Of a stretch of DNA of 64,000 bases, positions 53,401 through 62,112 are shown piece after piece. Position numbers and translations under genes: made by a program. How positions within the stretch are numbered: the first letter of the stretch is position 1; each line of letters opens with the position of its first letter. The notes beneath the pieces are model-generated. The model was not told the DNA's origin. It did not search any database and worked only from the letters and a program-made list of their open reading frames with translations. Where the stretch lies: assembly GCF_050589625.1 (NCBI RefSeq), contig NZ_JBNGOP010000013.1, positions 1-64,000 of the forward strand, given 5' to 3'. This DNA comes from Pelagihabitans sp947500445. GTDB lineage: Bacteria > Bacteroidota > Bacteroidia > Flavobacteriales > Flavobacteriaceae.

Positions 53401-55630
53401 CGGCATCGGCATCAGGGGCTTGGTTCGCAGGTGATATTCCAGCGACGGTAACAAAAATGGTCGCAGTGGCCACTCCACCATTATTATCGTTGATACGATA
53501 GGTGATGTTGGTTTGTCGTGTTTCCCCATCCAGCAGGTCATCAAAAGCATCATTTGGATCAAAGTTCAGGGCGCCATTGGCCGCTAAGGTAAATAGGCCA
53601 CCTTCCGAGCCGGTTACGGGGTTTCCTATATTCGTTGCGTTTCCGTTTACCCTATCGACTATCAGCGGGTTTCCATCCGTATCGTTGTCGGGACCGTTGC
53701 CGTTGTCCACCAAAACATTTTCGGTAAGCGTTCCGTTTTCGGCAACCGTAAATACGTCGTCTTGTGCCGTTGGGTCTGCATTGGGTTGCGTATTTATGGT
53801 TACGGTAACCGTGGCGGTAGCATTGTTTCCGGGAACACCGTCGTTAATGGTATAGGAAAAAGAGGCCGTTCCCTCAAAATCCGTGGCTGCGGTAAATCGT
53901 ATTTGGTTTCCGACGATTTCTGCATTTCCGGCAGCGGTAGGGGAAATGTCTCCAATAGTGATAATACTTAATTCTGCATCTGGGGTATCAGCATCCGTGT
54001 CATTGCCCAAAACGTCAATGTCGGTCGACGCTCCCTGTTGTACGATTCCTGTATCGTCCGAAGCTGTTGGCGCCTGATTTGCTGCCACAACAACGCTTAC
54101 CGTCCAAATTTGTTCCTCGCCATTTTCTGCGGTAACTACATATTCGACCACTTCCGCAAAATCCTGCACCGCATTTTCAGCAGGGTCGATCGTTGCGCCC
54201 GGGGAAACGGTCAATACGTTTGGTGCCAAATTAAGTTCGGTACCGTCGGGTACATTGACGATTACGGTATGCTCGGCCTCGTTGATGTCCGAACCGTTCT
54301 GGCCCGCTAAAGAAAATGTGGTAATGTCATTTCCATTCTGACCTATTGGTGGAATCAGCAGTTCAATATCGTCCGAAACGGTGGGGTCGGAAACGGAAGT
54401 TGCGGTGATTACCACAACACCCATGGCAACGCCGGTGACCAAACCGTTTTCATCAACGGTAGCAATATCCGTATCACCGGAGGACCATACCACGGTGTTA
54501 TCGGTGGCGTCGGTCGGCAATACAGTGGCTACGAGTTGTCGTGTAATACCGGAATCCGTGGCATCTTCTTGGGCGACACTAATCGATGTTACCGCTATAG
54601 TCGGGGCGGGGACTACGGTGACCAAAACGGTGGCAATGGCCTCAGGATTGTCAATTGAAGTGACCGTAACCAGAGCGGTACCTTCAGCATTTGCCGTAAA
54701 AACGCCATTAGGGTCGACAGATAGTATGGTATCGTCCTCAGAACTCCAACTCACCGCTTGGTCGGTAGCATTGGATGGTTCAAAAATGACCGGGCATTCC
54801 AAGGTTTCGCCGACTTGCATTTCAATTCCTTCTTCCTTGTCCAAGTCAAGAGCGGTTACCGGTATGGTTTCTACGACCTGCAAGGAGAGGGTGGCGGTAA
54901 GCTCTTGTCCGTTACTGTCCCGTAACAGCGCTTCTAAAGTAAAAGGTCCCAGTGCCGTGGGAAGTAACGAAAAGTCATAAGTGCCGGGTAGTATGGTGGT
55001 ATACTCGTCAAGCAAGAGCGTTTCGTTCTCCGGTAATCGAGCAAGGGATCCTTCCCCTTCGGTTATACGGTATAGCGCTTCATAAGTAGTCCCGGTATCC
55101 AGCCCGTTAGTATTTAGGGTTACGGTCAAAGGGGTAATTTCCTCAAGTTCAATTTGGGTTTCCCCACTTGTTACCGTCCAAGTGACAGGGACATTTTCTA
55201 AGGCGTAATTGATTTCTATTTCTTCTGAAAAGCCAAAACTGTCGGTTATCGTTATGGTCACCGCATGTTCGCCGATGTCCGTCCCAATATAGTTCAGGGA
55301 CACCGATAATTCTTCTACCGGTATTGCCTCTCCGGGATCGAACAAAACGTTATCGGAAGTTTCAAAGCGACCGTTGCCTTGATTGGACGAGTAGCGTAGG
55401 GTATATTCCAAATCGTCCAACATCGCTTCCGGAACAATGGTGATTATCGTGTTCAAAGGTTCGTTAACGAACCCTTCGGAAGCATGTTGCTTGGATAGTT
55501 CAAACTCGACTTCCGTAAAAACGGTGACCTCTTTGGTGCAGGAAATCACCAAAATGAACATCAACAAAAAGCGCCAAATCCTTTGCCATAAAGTCTGGTA
55601 AACGCATTGCTGTTTGCTTTGTTCGGTCAT
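50432..55630 (-). CDS. Giant surface lipoprotein with cadherin-like, PKD and Big_2 repeats
   Basis: 1732 residues. Lipobox about residue 31 (FILVISC). In order: Ig-like region; two Big_2 domains (about 255-345, 350-430); a DUF5018-like domain; a cadherin-like Ig domain; six VCBS-like units of about 119 residues (each FTVAEN, DNGNG.D.D, FDPNGEFD, then VTVTVTGV), two PKD domains (YLWEQVSGPNT) between units 1-2 and 2-3; one more cadherin-like repeat and a unique C-terminal domain. Units 4-6 are almost identical in DNA with a 357-bp period. An adhesin or matrix protein is likely. No T9SS tail seen. Confidence 0.87.
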   Translation of the reverse strand: MTEQSKQQCVYQTLWQRIWRFLLMFILVISCTKEVTVFTEVEFELSKQHASEGFVNEPLNTIITIVPEAMLDDLEYTLRYSSNQGNGRFETSDNVLFDPGEAIPVEELSVSLNYIGTDIGEHAVTITITDSFGFSEEIEINYALENVPVTWTVTSGETQIELEEITPLTVTLNTNGLDTGTTYEALYRITEGEGSLARLPENETLLLDEYTTILPGTYDFSLLPTALGPFTLEALLRDSNGQELTATLSLQVVETIPVTALDLDKEEGIEMQVGETLECPVIFEPSNATDQAVSWSSEDDTILSVDPNGVFTANAEGTALVTVTSIDNPEAIATVLVTVVPAPTIAVTSISVAQEDATDSGITRQLVATVLPTDATDNTVVWSSGDTDIATVDENGLVTGVAMGVVVITATSVSDPTVSDDIELLIPPIGQNGNDITTFSLAGQNGSDINEAEHTVIVNVPDGTELNLAPNVLTVSPGATIDPAENAVQDFAEVVEYVVTAENGEEQIWTVSVVVAANQAPTASDDTGIVQQGASTDIDVLGNDTDADTPDAELSIITIGDISPTAAGNAEIVGNQIRFTAATDFEGTASFSYTINDGVPGNNATATVTVTINTQPNADPTAQDDVFTVAENGTLTENVLVDNGNGPDNDTDGNPLIVDRVNGNATNIGNPVTGSEGGLFTLAANGALNFDPNDAFDDLLDGETRQTNITYRINDNNGGVATATIFVTVAGISPANQAPDADAGEDITITLPTDEAQLNGSNSDDSDGTVESYLWEQVSGPNTAVIVTPTAPITTVNGLVQGNYVFMLTVRDNDNAPATDVVEVLVNGALNTTPVAVNDIFTINENGSLTGNNVLADNGNGVDSDADGDPLTVDRVDGTPLAVGVTTPGNNGGSFIIESDGTLNFETGGEFDGLTEGESIQTELSYRISDGNGGTGTALVIITINGLSPANQVPTADAGDNITVNLPENTATLDGSGSQDNDGDITLYLWEQVSGPNTPTIADQGAAITQISGLVEGTYIFMLTVTDDATDEATDTVEIRVNAAANTAPIAQDDVFTVAENNVLARGVFNDNGNGPDSDAEDDPLTVDRVNNNPANVDVSVNGSTGGVFTINAGGSLTFDPNGNFDALNAGESQETTVTYRITDGNGGTDVATVTVTVTGVSAANDAPTAQDDAFTVAENATASGNVLGNNGNGTDTDPEGATLTVNQVNGNAGNVATNVAGTNGGVFNLAANGSLSFDPNGEFDGLNTGETQTTSVNYTITDGTNTSNLATVTVTVTGVGAGNAPPIAQNDAFTVAENATGSGNVFNDNGNGADNDPEGAAITVNQVNGSAVNIGTSIGGTLGGRFTVTANGTFSFDPNGEFDGLNTGETQTTSVNYTITDGTNTSNLATVTVTVTGVTPTNDPPIAQDDIFSVAENATTSGNVLGNNGNGTDTDPEGATLTVNQVNGNSGNVGTNVTGTNGGLFIVAANGSLSFDPNGEFDALNDGETQNTTINYTISDGSNTSNLATVTVTVTGVSPANIVPNAVNDNYDVDINTGLIATVLENDEDLDGDTLTITAVTQPTNGTATILGGNTTVSYNPSTNYTGPDSFTYTISDGNGGVDTATVNITVNAVNSIVFSDETSYNDGNGNPFFTVSGTVTIVGSAATFTVNSFLIIVSEPGAPATLDNIVFTRFTIDGDNYEAVATEANTIVNEETPSYSAGTYNYSFEVQAEVMDSDAGWGGRVTGSQD
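51144..52214 (-). repeat. Three tandem 357-bp repeats in the adhesin gene
   Basis: Units at 51144-51500, 51501-51857 and 51858-52214 keep exact 357-bp spacing and long identical stretches (for example CAGAAGTTGTTTGGGT begins two units). They encode 119-residue VCBS-like repeats 4-6. High DNA identity implies recent duplication or gene conversion, and the copy number may vary between strains. Confidence 0.8.
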
Positions 55631-55941
55631 TTGGATCGGGTACTAGTGCCAAATTTGTTCAAGGAAACGGAAATGGTTCATACTGATGTAAATTAATATG
55701 AAACACACCCTTGAATTGAAATCGAGTTTGGTGGGTCAAAAATAATATTATTCCTATCAAATTCGATAGTCCAAACTTTTAAACGTCAAAAAAATAGCTG
55801 AACGGTGATTCCCAAACGCCTATGGGGTTTACGATATTGACTTCTTACTATAATATCGCTGTTTTTGAAAGGGGATTTTTGTTCCTGACCAACCATAATA
55901 CCATTTGAATATAGGTGGCTTTTGGTAAAGATAATTGTGGT
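55631..55941. other. Intergenic region upstream of the adhesin
   Basis: About 310 bases between the adhesin start and the epimerase stop; both genes are on the minus strand. It should contain the adhesin promoter. A partial copy of the palindrome arm, ATACCATTTG, is at 55898. Nothing else stands out. Confidence 0.45.
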
Positions 55942-56850
55942 TCACACACTGCTTTTCAAGGCAGTTTCCAAGGTGTCGTGATGGAACACAAAACCATGTT
56001 CCAGTAAGAGCCCGGGGATTACGTTCCTGCTTTTTAACACCAGTTCCGTTTCCGTACATATGATACGGGCGCCGATTTCCAATAAAAGTTTAGGCAAGGG
56101 AAAACCAAATGGGAAACCGACCGCTTTTCGCACTTTTCGCATCAACTCGGCATTGGTTACCGGTTTTGGGGATACTATGTTTACCGGTCCGCTGAGGTTT
56201 GGGCTGTCGATCAAGAATTCGAGACCCCGAACAAAGTCGTGGATATGGATCCAGCTGAATTTTTGATTTCCAGGGCCTTGCCTGCCTCCAAAACCAATTT
56301 TTGCCAGGTTCTTGATGGGGACAAGGGCACCACCGTTGCCGCCTAGAACAATACTGGTGCGGAGGGCCACTTTTCTGGTCCGTGGTGTTTGTTGCGAAAA
56401 AAAAGCTGTCTCCCAAGCCTTTGCCACTTCAACGGAGAAACCTTCTCCTATTTCGCCGGAACGTTCGTCCATCTCCATGTTTAGGGAATGACGGTAAATT
56501 GTCGCGGTCGAGGAATTGAGCCATACTTGTGGCGGATTTTTTGCCATGCCAATGGCCGCACCCAAAACTTTTGTGCTGTTGATCCTAGAATTTAGGATGA
56601 CTTTTTTATTGGTTTCGGTATAACGGCAGTCCACGGAACGCCCCGTCATATTAATGAGAGTATGACAGTCATTCAAATGTGCACGCCATGGGCCGAGCTG
56701 CTCAGCGTCCCATTGTACATAGTGAACGTTTCCAAGGGTCGGCCGTTTTTTACGGCTCAAGACGACAATAGTATCATATTTGGTGCTGAAATATGCAACA
56801 CACGCTTTTCCCAAGTAACCTGTACCTCCGGCGATGACGAGCTTTTTCAT
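55942..56850 (-). CDS. TIGR01777 family epimerase
   Basis: 302 residues, extended SDR fold. N-terminal IAGGTGYLGKACV, TLINMTGRSVDCRYT, LRTSIVLGGNGGALV, and the C-terminal DUF1731-type end (VIPGLLLEHGFVFHHDTLETAL) all fit TIGR01777 (YfcH-like). Reaction not known. Last gene of the GbsR-linked operon. Confidence 0.87.
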   Translation of the reverse strand: MKKLVIAGGTGYLGKACVAYFSTKYDTIVVLSRKKRPTLGNVHYVQWDAEQLGPWRAHLNDCHTLINMTGRSVDCRYTETNKKVILNSRINSTKVLGAAIGMAKNPPQVWLNSSTATIYRHSLNMEMDERSGEIGEGFSVEVAKAWETAFFSQQTPRTRKVALRTSIVLGGNGGALVPIKNLAKIGFGGRQGPGNQKFSWIHIHDFVRGLEFLIDSPNLSGPVNIVSPKPVTNAELMRKVRKAVGFPFGFPLPKLLLEIGARIICTETELVLKSRNVIPGLLLEHGFVFHHDTLETALKSSV

Positions 56851-56914
56851 TTGTTTAAATTTTTGCAGTCTACGGAAAATGAGGAAACTAAACGTTTCTG
56901 CTCATTTCATAGTA

Positions 56915-57811
56915 TTATTTTTTACAGGTAATCATATAATAACCAAAGCTTTTCATATGCAGTCCCGATAATAAGGCGTAAAACGAACCTTTTAAATTAT
57001 GAAGGCTTTCTTTTTTTAGGGTACCGTTCCCGAGCAATTTTTTCAGTATAAATCCAGAGATGGCGAAAGGAACGTGTAATACCGAGGGGGCTACCCGGAA
57101 AGAAATATCTTCCACGGAAACATCGGTAAAACCGATTTCCTTCAGCTGTTCGGTAACCCTTTGGATGGTTCCCAACTGTTCAAGACTCCAATGATCACAT
57201 AACTTCCGATAGGACAAACGGCTCCCAAAACAAAATTCATCTGGTTCCTTTTTAAGAAACGCATCGGCGACGACCAACCGACCTCCAGGTTTGAGAATGC
57301 GATATGCTTCTTCAAAGGCGTTTTTGCCATGTCCGCAATGGCAAAAACTTTCAATGGCGAGGGCGCCGTCAAAACTGTTCGAGGCGAATGAAGTACGGTT
57401 GAAATTTTCTTTCAAAATACTACCCTTTAAGCCCTTTAGGAGTTTGTTGCCTTCCAATTGCTGAAATTCGGAAAGGGTAACCCCGAATGCACTGAGCTTT
57501 GAATTTTGGCCCAGTACATAACGCATGGTGCCCCCCATGCCACAGCCAAGATCGATCAATGTCCCTTTTTTCTTTTGTAGCCCGAGTCGTAGCAGTACCT
57601 GGCGGTTCATTTCGTTTAGCATGCTATCCCTTTTAAAAATGGAGGTTCGACCACCATGGAAATAGCCAAAATGCATGTTAAAATCCTTGCTCCAAAAGGC
57701 GTAGTCTTCCGTTGCCTCATTGTAAAAGTCGATTAGATCCAAGGTATTCTTACTGTCCTGTTGGAGGTTTATTTGATCGGATGCATATACGGATAACGTT
57801 TTCATGATCAT
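56915..57811 (-). CDS. SAM methyltransferase, cyclopropane-synthase-like
   Basis: 298 residues. Motif I is DLGCGMGGTMRYVLG; upstream FWSKDFNMHFGYFHGG is like the substrate-entry region of cyclopropane fatty acid or sarcosine-type methyltransferases. Then GVTLSEFQ, SFDGALAIESFCHCG and RILKPGGRLVVAD. No membrane helix. Target is likely a lipid or small molecule. An ATG two codons in (57805) is an alternative start. Overlaps no neighbour; 5 bases after the upstream membrane-protein gene. Confidence 0.82.
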   Translation of the reverse strand: MIMKTLSVYASDQINLQQDSKNTLDLIDFYNEATEDYAFWSKDFNMHFGYFHGGRTSIFKRDSMLNEMNRQVLLRLGLQKKKGTLIDLGCGMGGTMRYVLGQNSKLSAFGVTLSEFQQLEGNKLLKGLKGSILKENFNRTSFASNSFDGALAIESFCHCGHGKNAFEEAYRILKPGGRLVVADAFLKKEPDEFCFGSRLSYRKLCDHWSLEQLGTIQRVTEQLKEIGFTDVSVEDISFRVAPSVLHVPFAISGFILKKLLGNGTLKKESLHNLKGSFYALLSGLHMKSFGYYMITCKK

Positions 57812-57816
57812 CGATT

Positions 57817-58257
57817 TTAAAGGTTTATATATAGGCTAAGATTCAAGATCAAAAGCCATGTGTACACCAAGGCAAAAAGTGTAAATAGGGCGTTCATAAA
57901 GTAACTGCCGATTTTGAACAACATTTTTTTTGGGATTTCATACATCGGATAGTAGGCAATTTGTGTGGCGACCTTACCTACCCAATAAGCAGCGATCAAA
58001 CCCGAAAGTGCAACGGCAAGTGCGGTGCCGTTTTGAAGTTCCATGGGCAAAAGCAATGCAATGAGCCCAAAGGAAAAGTTCAATCCCTGAATGTAACGGC
58101 CATAGGTTTTCGCAATTTCTTGGTTCAATGGTCGTAATTGCTTTACATCGGTATACCAATCGAATACCCGGTGCCGGATATATGGGTAAATAAGGGCAGT
58201 GAATATTTGGCCCAAGCCTCCGGTAATGATAAGCCATTGTGGTACATTGTAGTTCAT
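57817..58257 (-). CDS. Small membrane protein of GbsR-linked operon
   Basis: 146 residues, four membrane segments (about 8-27, 58-73, 80-98, 118-140). Family not recognised. It overlaps the upstream gene by 4 bases and is followed in 5 bases by the methyltransferase, so it is co-expressed with both. Confidence 0.7.
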   Translation of the reverse strand: MNYNVPQWLIITGGLGQIFTALIYPYIRHRVFDWYTDVKQLRPLNQEIAKTYGRYIQGLNFSFGLIALLLPMELQNGTALAVALSGLIAAYWVGKVATQIAYYPMYEIPKKMLFKIGSYFMNALFTLFALVYTWLLILNLSLYINL

Positions 58258-58574
58258 AATATTATCTTTTTTGTTTTGTTTTTGGCACGAATGGTCAAGT
58301 ACACGAAGTAGGTGGCGGTCATTAACGGCATTAGGTGATACTGTAAATCCGTAAACTTAAAATACGTTGTAGCCACAACGACACTGATAAAAGAGAACAG
58401 CCAATAGAAAAGTAACAGTTTTACAATTTCCTGACTTTTTGTACGGTTGAAAACTTGGAGGGATAGCAGTATTTGTACGAACCCCAAAATAATGTTTATG
58501 GTACCGTCCACCATTATCGTAAAGATCACGCATGTAATGTAAAGTAGGGCGTTGCCGTAGTGTATGGTTTTCAT
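58254..58574 (-). CDS. Small membrane protein, first gene of GbsR-linked operon
   Basis: 106 residues, three to four membrane segments (about 7-26, 28-43, 52-72, 80-96), Lys-rich end (RAKNKTKKIIL). Family not recognised. AT-rich compared with neighbours. The operator at 58591-58612 lies 17 bases upstream of its ATG. Confidence 0.7.
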   Translation of the reverse strand: MKTIHYGNALLYITCVIFTIMVDGTINIILGFVQILLSLQVFNRTKSQEIVKLLLFYWLFSFISVVVATTYFKFTDLQYHLMPLMTATYFVYLTIRAKNKTKKIIL

Positions 58575-58590
58575 GTTTCAGTTATTTTAA

Positions 58591-58612
58591 ACTTTCAGAA
58601 AATATTGAAAGT
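58591..58612. promoter_or_regulatory. GbsR-type operator, operon copy
   Basis: Perfect inverted repeat ACTTTCA, 8-base spacer, TGAAAGT. Matches 20 of 22 bases of the site at 59157-59178. It lies between the GbsR gene and the operon start, so it probably controls the operon. Confidence 0.75.
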
Positions 58613-58627
58613 AATATTTAAATTTTT

Positions 58628-59131
58628 TTATTTTATGAATTTAAATAACGACTTTGTCAACCAATTTTGTTTTTGGTTCACAAGTTTACCCAACATACTA
58701 TCTGCCGTATGTGCAAGATCATGTAAGGCTTTGGTCTGTTTTATAAATTCTTTGGTTGCGGCCGTGCCATCATCTTTAATACTGCTGACCTCTTCCAAGG
58801 TTTTGATTACGGGCTGAATTTCCCTTCTGCTTCTTTCCTGTGCAATGATCTGTGCCAATTCCTGTACATCCTTTTCCGTACTGAAGTACTCCCGTCGCTC
58901 TCCGGGAACCAATTCTTTACTGACAATGCCCCAATCGATTAGCTGCCTAACGTTCATGCTGGTATTCCCTCTTGAGATTTTGAGCTCCTCCATAATTTCT
59001 TCCGTGGATAGCGGTTTGGTCGACACGAACAGTAACGCCTGTATCTGTGCCATTGCTTTGTTAATGCCCCAAAGTGTACCCAAGCTCCCCCAGGTGCTAA
59101 TGAATTTTTCTTTTGCTTGTTGCATTTCCAT
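58628..59131 (-). CDS. GbsR/MarR family transcriptional regulator
   Basis: 167 residues. Winged helix about 20-85 (LLFVSTKPLSTEEIMEELKISRGNTSMNVRQLIDWGI, then RREYFST wing), followed by a dimer helix. The GbsR subgroup usually senses small ligands or membrane stress. A second ATG at 59125 is also possible: the -7 box ends only 4 bases before the first ATG, so the mRNA is nearly leaderless. Operators flank the gene on both sides, which suggests self-control. Confidence 0.9.
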   Translation of the reverse strand: MEMQQAKEKFISTWGSLGTLWGINKAMAQIQALLFVSTKPLSTEEIMEELKISRGNTSMNVRQLIDWGIVSKELVPGERREYFSTEKDVQELAQIIAQERSRREIQPVIKTLEEVSSIKDDGTAATKEFIKQTKALHDLAHTADSMLGKLVNQKQNWLTKSLFKFIK

Positions 59132-59135
59132 GGTA

Positions 59136-59143
59136 CAAATATA
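59136..59143 (-). promoter_or_regulatory. gbsR-type gene promoter
   Basis: TATATTTG on the minus strand, with TTTTTG 18 bases upstream on the same strand, so both -33 and -7 boxes fit the Bacteroidetes consensus. The -33 box lies inside the 59157-59178 operator, so repressor binding would block the polymerase. Confidence 0.7.
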
Positions 59144-59156
59144 TTAATATTTTTAA

Positions 59157-59178
59157 ACTTTCAAAAATTATTGAAAGT
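59157..59178. promoter_or_regulatory. GbsR-type operator, regulator copy
   Basis: Perfect ACTTTCA / TGAAAGT inverted repeat with an 8-base AT spacer. 20 of 22 bases match the second site, and it covers the -33 box of the regulator promoter. Confidence 0.75.
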
Positions 59179-59522
59179 TATTTTTTGATGTTGTCATGTA
59201 GCCGACTCCCTCCCTAAGCAAAAAAAACGAAGGTTTCCTGAACGTTTTGTACTGCACCAAAAGATAAAGATAGATTGCTGCTGTGTAACCCAAATTACGG
59301 TTTGGATGCCGCCCATGATCGGATTTTTACGATGCATTGCGGTTAGCGCAATACTGATTTTAACTACTACATGCCCGCTTTGGGCGCGCAACAATAATTG
59401 TCGGAATTTGTAGTTTTCTAAATGTCCCAACACCCTAAAATGTAGGTAAATGCATTTCCCTGAAAAAGGGGTGAAAGGTATGAAGCCCCGTCGTTAGCTT
59501 GCGGTGTGTAAAAACGGATAAG
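59179..59522. other. Intergenic region before the SPFH operon
   Basis: About 340 bases; I see no supported gene. It should carry the promoter of the downstream operon, but no exact -7 box is placed well (TAGTTTTC at 59411-59418 is one base off). Confidence 0.45.
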
Positions 59523-59732
59523 ATGTCGAACCCCTTTAAGAAGATTGTCAAAAATGCCGAAACTTCCAAAAGCACCATGTACGTGCAGGAAGATCGGACC
59601 GTTGCCAAAGTGAGCGTTAAAAGTTGCGATAGCTGTGGTGCACCGCGCCCAAAGAATACAAATTTGGTACGCTGCGACTATTGTCGACAGCCATTTATGA
59701 ACGATGTTCCTTCAATCAAAAGCGATACCTGA
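59523..59732 (+). CDS. Small zinc-ribbon protein
   Basis: 69 residues from ATG 59523 (MSNPFKKIVKNAETSK). The C-terminal half is a zinc ribbon, CDSCGAPRP...CDYCRQPF, i.e. two CxxC knuckles. The N-terminal part is basic. No known family. It is one base short of overlapping the next gene and leads the SPFH set; may act as an adaptor. Confidence 0.7.
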   Translation: MSNPFKKIVKNAETSKSTMYVQEDRTVAKVSVKSCDSCGAPRPKNTNLVRCDYCRQPFMNDVPSIKSDT

Positions 59733-59733
59733 T

Positions 59734-60513
59734 ATGAACACGCAAACTGACTTGATCGTCCGTTGGGATACCTTTCTCGAAAAAATAAGCACGCGATTTC
59801 AAGAGTCCTTGAAACATGCCGAAACCGCCTGTTCCGAACAGTTGGTGGAAACGGACTATGAATATGAAACGGTGTTTCGATCCTGGCAGGGTATGAAGGC
59901 CCAGATATATGAATTGATTCGCAAAATAGATACGGTTTGGGATGGCAAGGTAATGCCCGAGATGCGGGCAATGGGCGATTTTTATACCGATGAGGCCGCA
60001 AAAGGATCACAATTGAACGATAGTCTGACCGAAACCCTTTTCGGCTTCGAACGCCAACTTGAAGGAAAACTGTCGCGAGCATATTACGACCACGCCATCC
60101 AAAGTGCCGATAAGAAATCGTTATGTACGCAATGCGACGCCAAACTTGCGATACGAAAAGATATTTTTAGGGCACAATACATTAGCTGTCCGTACTGCAA
60201 CACGGTCAATACCATTGAACCCGACACAAAATTCGTGAAACTGGGCTGGGGCATCATCGATAACATTGCCGCTATGAATTGCCAAAAGGAGTATGCCGCA
60301 ATGGAAAATGCATTGTCCGCGTTACACGCGCTTCGAAAGTCGGAAAGGGGAGTAGCAGAGTGGGCATCCTACGAAAATGCCTATTTCCGTTATTGGGAAA
60401 AGTATTTTCAAGAGCGTATTGTCTTGAATGCGGATGCAAAGGAACGGTACGTGGCCGATATGGAACGCAAGCGAAAAGAATTTGAAAACTATAAGGAAAT
60501 ACAAACAAAATAA
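59734..60513 (+). CDS. Helical protein with a zinc-ribbon insert
   Basis: 259 residues from ATG 59734 (MNTQTDLIVRWDTFLEKIST). Mostly helical, likely coiled coil, with a zinc ribbon at about 128-160: CTQCDAKL...CPYCNTVN. No signal peptide, so cytoplasmic. Family unknown to me. Shares the zinc-ribbon feature with the gene before it. Confidence 0.7.
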   Translation: MNTQTDLIVRWDTFLEKISTRFQESLKHAETACSEQLVETDYEYETVFRSWQGMKAQIYELIRKIDTVWDGKVMPEMRAMGDFYTDEAAKGSQLNDSLTETLFGFERQLEGKLSRAYYDHAIQSADKKSLCTQCDAKLAIRKDIFRAQYISCPYCNTVNTIEPDTKFVKLGWGIIDNIAAMNCQKEYAAMENALSALHALRKSERGVAEWASYENAYFRYWEKYFQERIVLNADAKERYVADMERKRKEFENYKEIQTK

Positions 60514-60520
60514 GAGCATT

Positions 60521-61084
60521 ATGGAAGCAATCAACGGAGTAACATTTGAAGACTGGGGCGCTGCCTGCGGCAACCTGGCACAAGGCATGTCGGAAGAAGA
60601 AGTATGCCAAGTATTGGGCATTGAACTTCCCGTATGGCAAAAGACCAACGAGGCCTGGGGTGGAAAACTGGGCGACCTTGCCGCTGAGGATATGGAAGTG
60701 ATGACGACCTATAGCGGATTTTTTACAAATCCCAAAGTAGGCAAGTTCGCCGGAGCGGGAGCGCAAACACCATCCTTGGACGAACTTTTGGCCAAGTTTC
60801 CCGATTACGATTCCTATTTAAAAGTTTCCATCCACCAGACCGTAGCATCGGAGCACGGGGTAGACCCAACGGCGATTATCGAAAGTTACGGATTGAATCT
60901 CCAAAATTGGGGACAGTTGAATATGCATTACTCCGACTGGTATCACGCTTATATACAAAACGGATCCGAAGGCTGGGGCGAACGTCACAATGAAATGGAG
61001 GCCTTGCGAAAAAAGTGGGAAACGCTTTTTAGGGAACAATATAAAAATGACGTGGTAGACCTCGGTGGAGATATCGATTTTTAA
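60521..61084 (+). CDS. Uncharacterised protein of SPFH operon
   Basis: 187 residues from ATG 60521 (MEAINGVTFEDWGAACGNLA). Trp-rich helical protein, with repeated WGAACGNLAQGM, VWQKTNEAWG, NLQNWGQLNMHYSDWYHAY and WGERHNEMEALRKKW. No signal peptide or membrane part. Seven bases after the previous gene, so co-transcribed. I do not know its role. Confidence 0.7.
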   Translation: MEAINGVTFEDWGAACGNLAQGMSEEEVCQVLGIELPVWQKTNEAWGGKLGDLAAEDMEVMTTYSGFFTNPKVGKFAGAGAQTPSLDELLAKFPDYDSYLKVSIHQTVASEHGVDPTAIIESYGLNLQNWGQLNMHYSDWYHAYIQNGSEGWGERHNEMEALRKKWETLFREQYKNDVVDLGGDIDF

Positions 61085-61118
61085 ACAACGCATCAACGTC
61101 AATTCAAAAAAATAAGGT

Positions 61119-62108
61119 ATGGATATTAAAAAACAAATGCGTTCGGTAATCCAATGGGAGCATCCCAAGGAATACCAACTTTTTTTCAAGTTTACCGATC
61201 AAGGGGACGAACTCAAAAATGCATCCAAACTTATTTTGCAACCGGGGCAAGGCTGTATTTTCACCTACGAAGGAAAAGTAGAAGGTGTTTTCGAAGAAGA
61301 GGGGCTTTATGATCTGGCAACGGGGAACAAACCTTTTTTAACTACCATGAGGAAGTTTATGAACGCTTTTGAAAGCGAACACAAAACAGGAATCTGGTTT
61401 TATAGAAAGGCCGATATGGTCAACATTCGCTGGGGCACCCGCATTCCTATTACCTATAACGACCCGGTATACGCCTTCCCGGTAAAACTGCGCGCTTACG
61501 GGAACTATTCACTACGGATCAGCAGGCCCGAAAACTTTTTTCGCAACATTCTTGCTGGTCAGCAGGACTATTTTGTTGACGAGCTACAGGAAGTCTTTTT
61601 ATCACGGATTACCCAACCGATATCCAATTATCTGGCCAATGCAAAATTCTCCTACGCCGAAATCGACGCCAATATGGAAAATGTTGCCGGAGAAGCCAAA
61701 AACAAGACTATTTCGGTTTTTGAGGAATTGGGCTTTCAGTTATTGGATTTCCGGATCGAGGGGAACTCTTTTGATCAGGAAACCAATGATCGCATCAACG
61801 AAATCAGCGACGTGCAGGCAGAGGTACATTCGGCAAATATTGCGGGAGTGGACTTTGCGGAATTGCAGAAATTAAAGGCCATGCGCGATATGGCCAAAAA
61901 CGAAGGTGCTGCGGGAGCGGGGATGGGAATGTTCGCCGGCATGCAAATGGGAAATACCATGGGACAACCTGCATCGGAAGAAAAAACGGAACCGGCACAA
62001 CCCGATGTTCGTTCCAAATTAAAAGAGTTAAAAGCACTTTTTGAGGACGACCTGATTTCGGAAGAAGAGTTTCGGGCCAAAAAACAACAACTTTTAGAGC
62101 AACTGTAA
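61119..62108 (+). CDS. SPFH/band 7 domain protein with SHOCT tail
   Basis: 329 residues. SPFH domain about 10-240 (SVIQWEHPKEYQLFFKF, QPGQGCIFTYEGKVEG, RPENFFRNILAGQQDYF, SRITQPISNYL), a Gly/Met-rich link (GAAGAGMGMFAGMQMGNTMG) and a C-terminal SHOCT motif (LKALFEDDLISEEEFRAKKQQLLEQL, split at 20). Similar to the virion-core-protein-like/YdjI group of cytoplasmic SPFH proteins. Probably a scaffold ring on a membrane or assembly of the neighbours. No N-terminal membrane helix is seen. Confidence 0.85.
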   Translation: MDIKKQMRSVIQWEHPKEYQLFFKFTDQGDELKNASKLILQPGQGCIFTYEGKVEGVFEEEGLYDLATGNKPFLTTMRKFMNAFESEHKTGIWFYRKADMVNIRWGTRIPITYNDPVYAFPVKLRAYGNYSLRISRPENFFRNILAGQQDYFVDELQEVFLSRITQPISNYLANAKFSYAEIDANMENVAGEAKNKTISVFEELGFQLLDFRIEGNSFDQETNDRINEISDVQAEVHSANIAGVDFAELQKLKAMRDMAKNEGAAGAGMGMFAGMQMGNTMGQPASEEKTEPAQPDVRSKLKELKALFEDDLISEEEFRAKKQQLLEQL

Positions 62109-62112
62109 ATCT

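Noticed and set aside
59194..59433. 79-codon minus-strand reading frame
   Set aside because: Odd composition, no homology I recognise, overlaps the likely promoter region of the SPFH operon.
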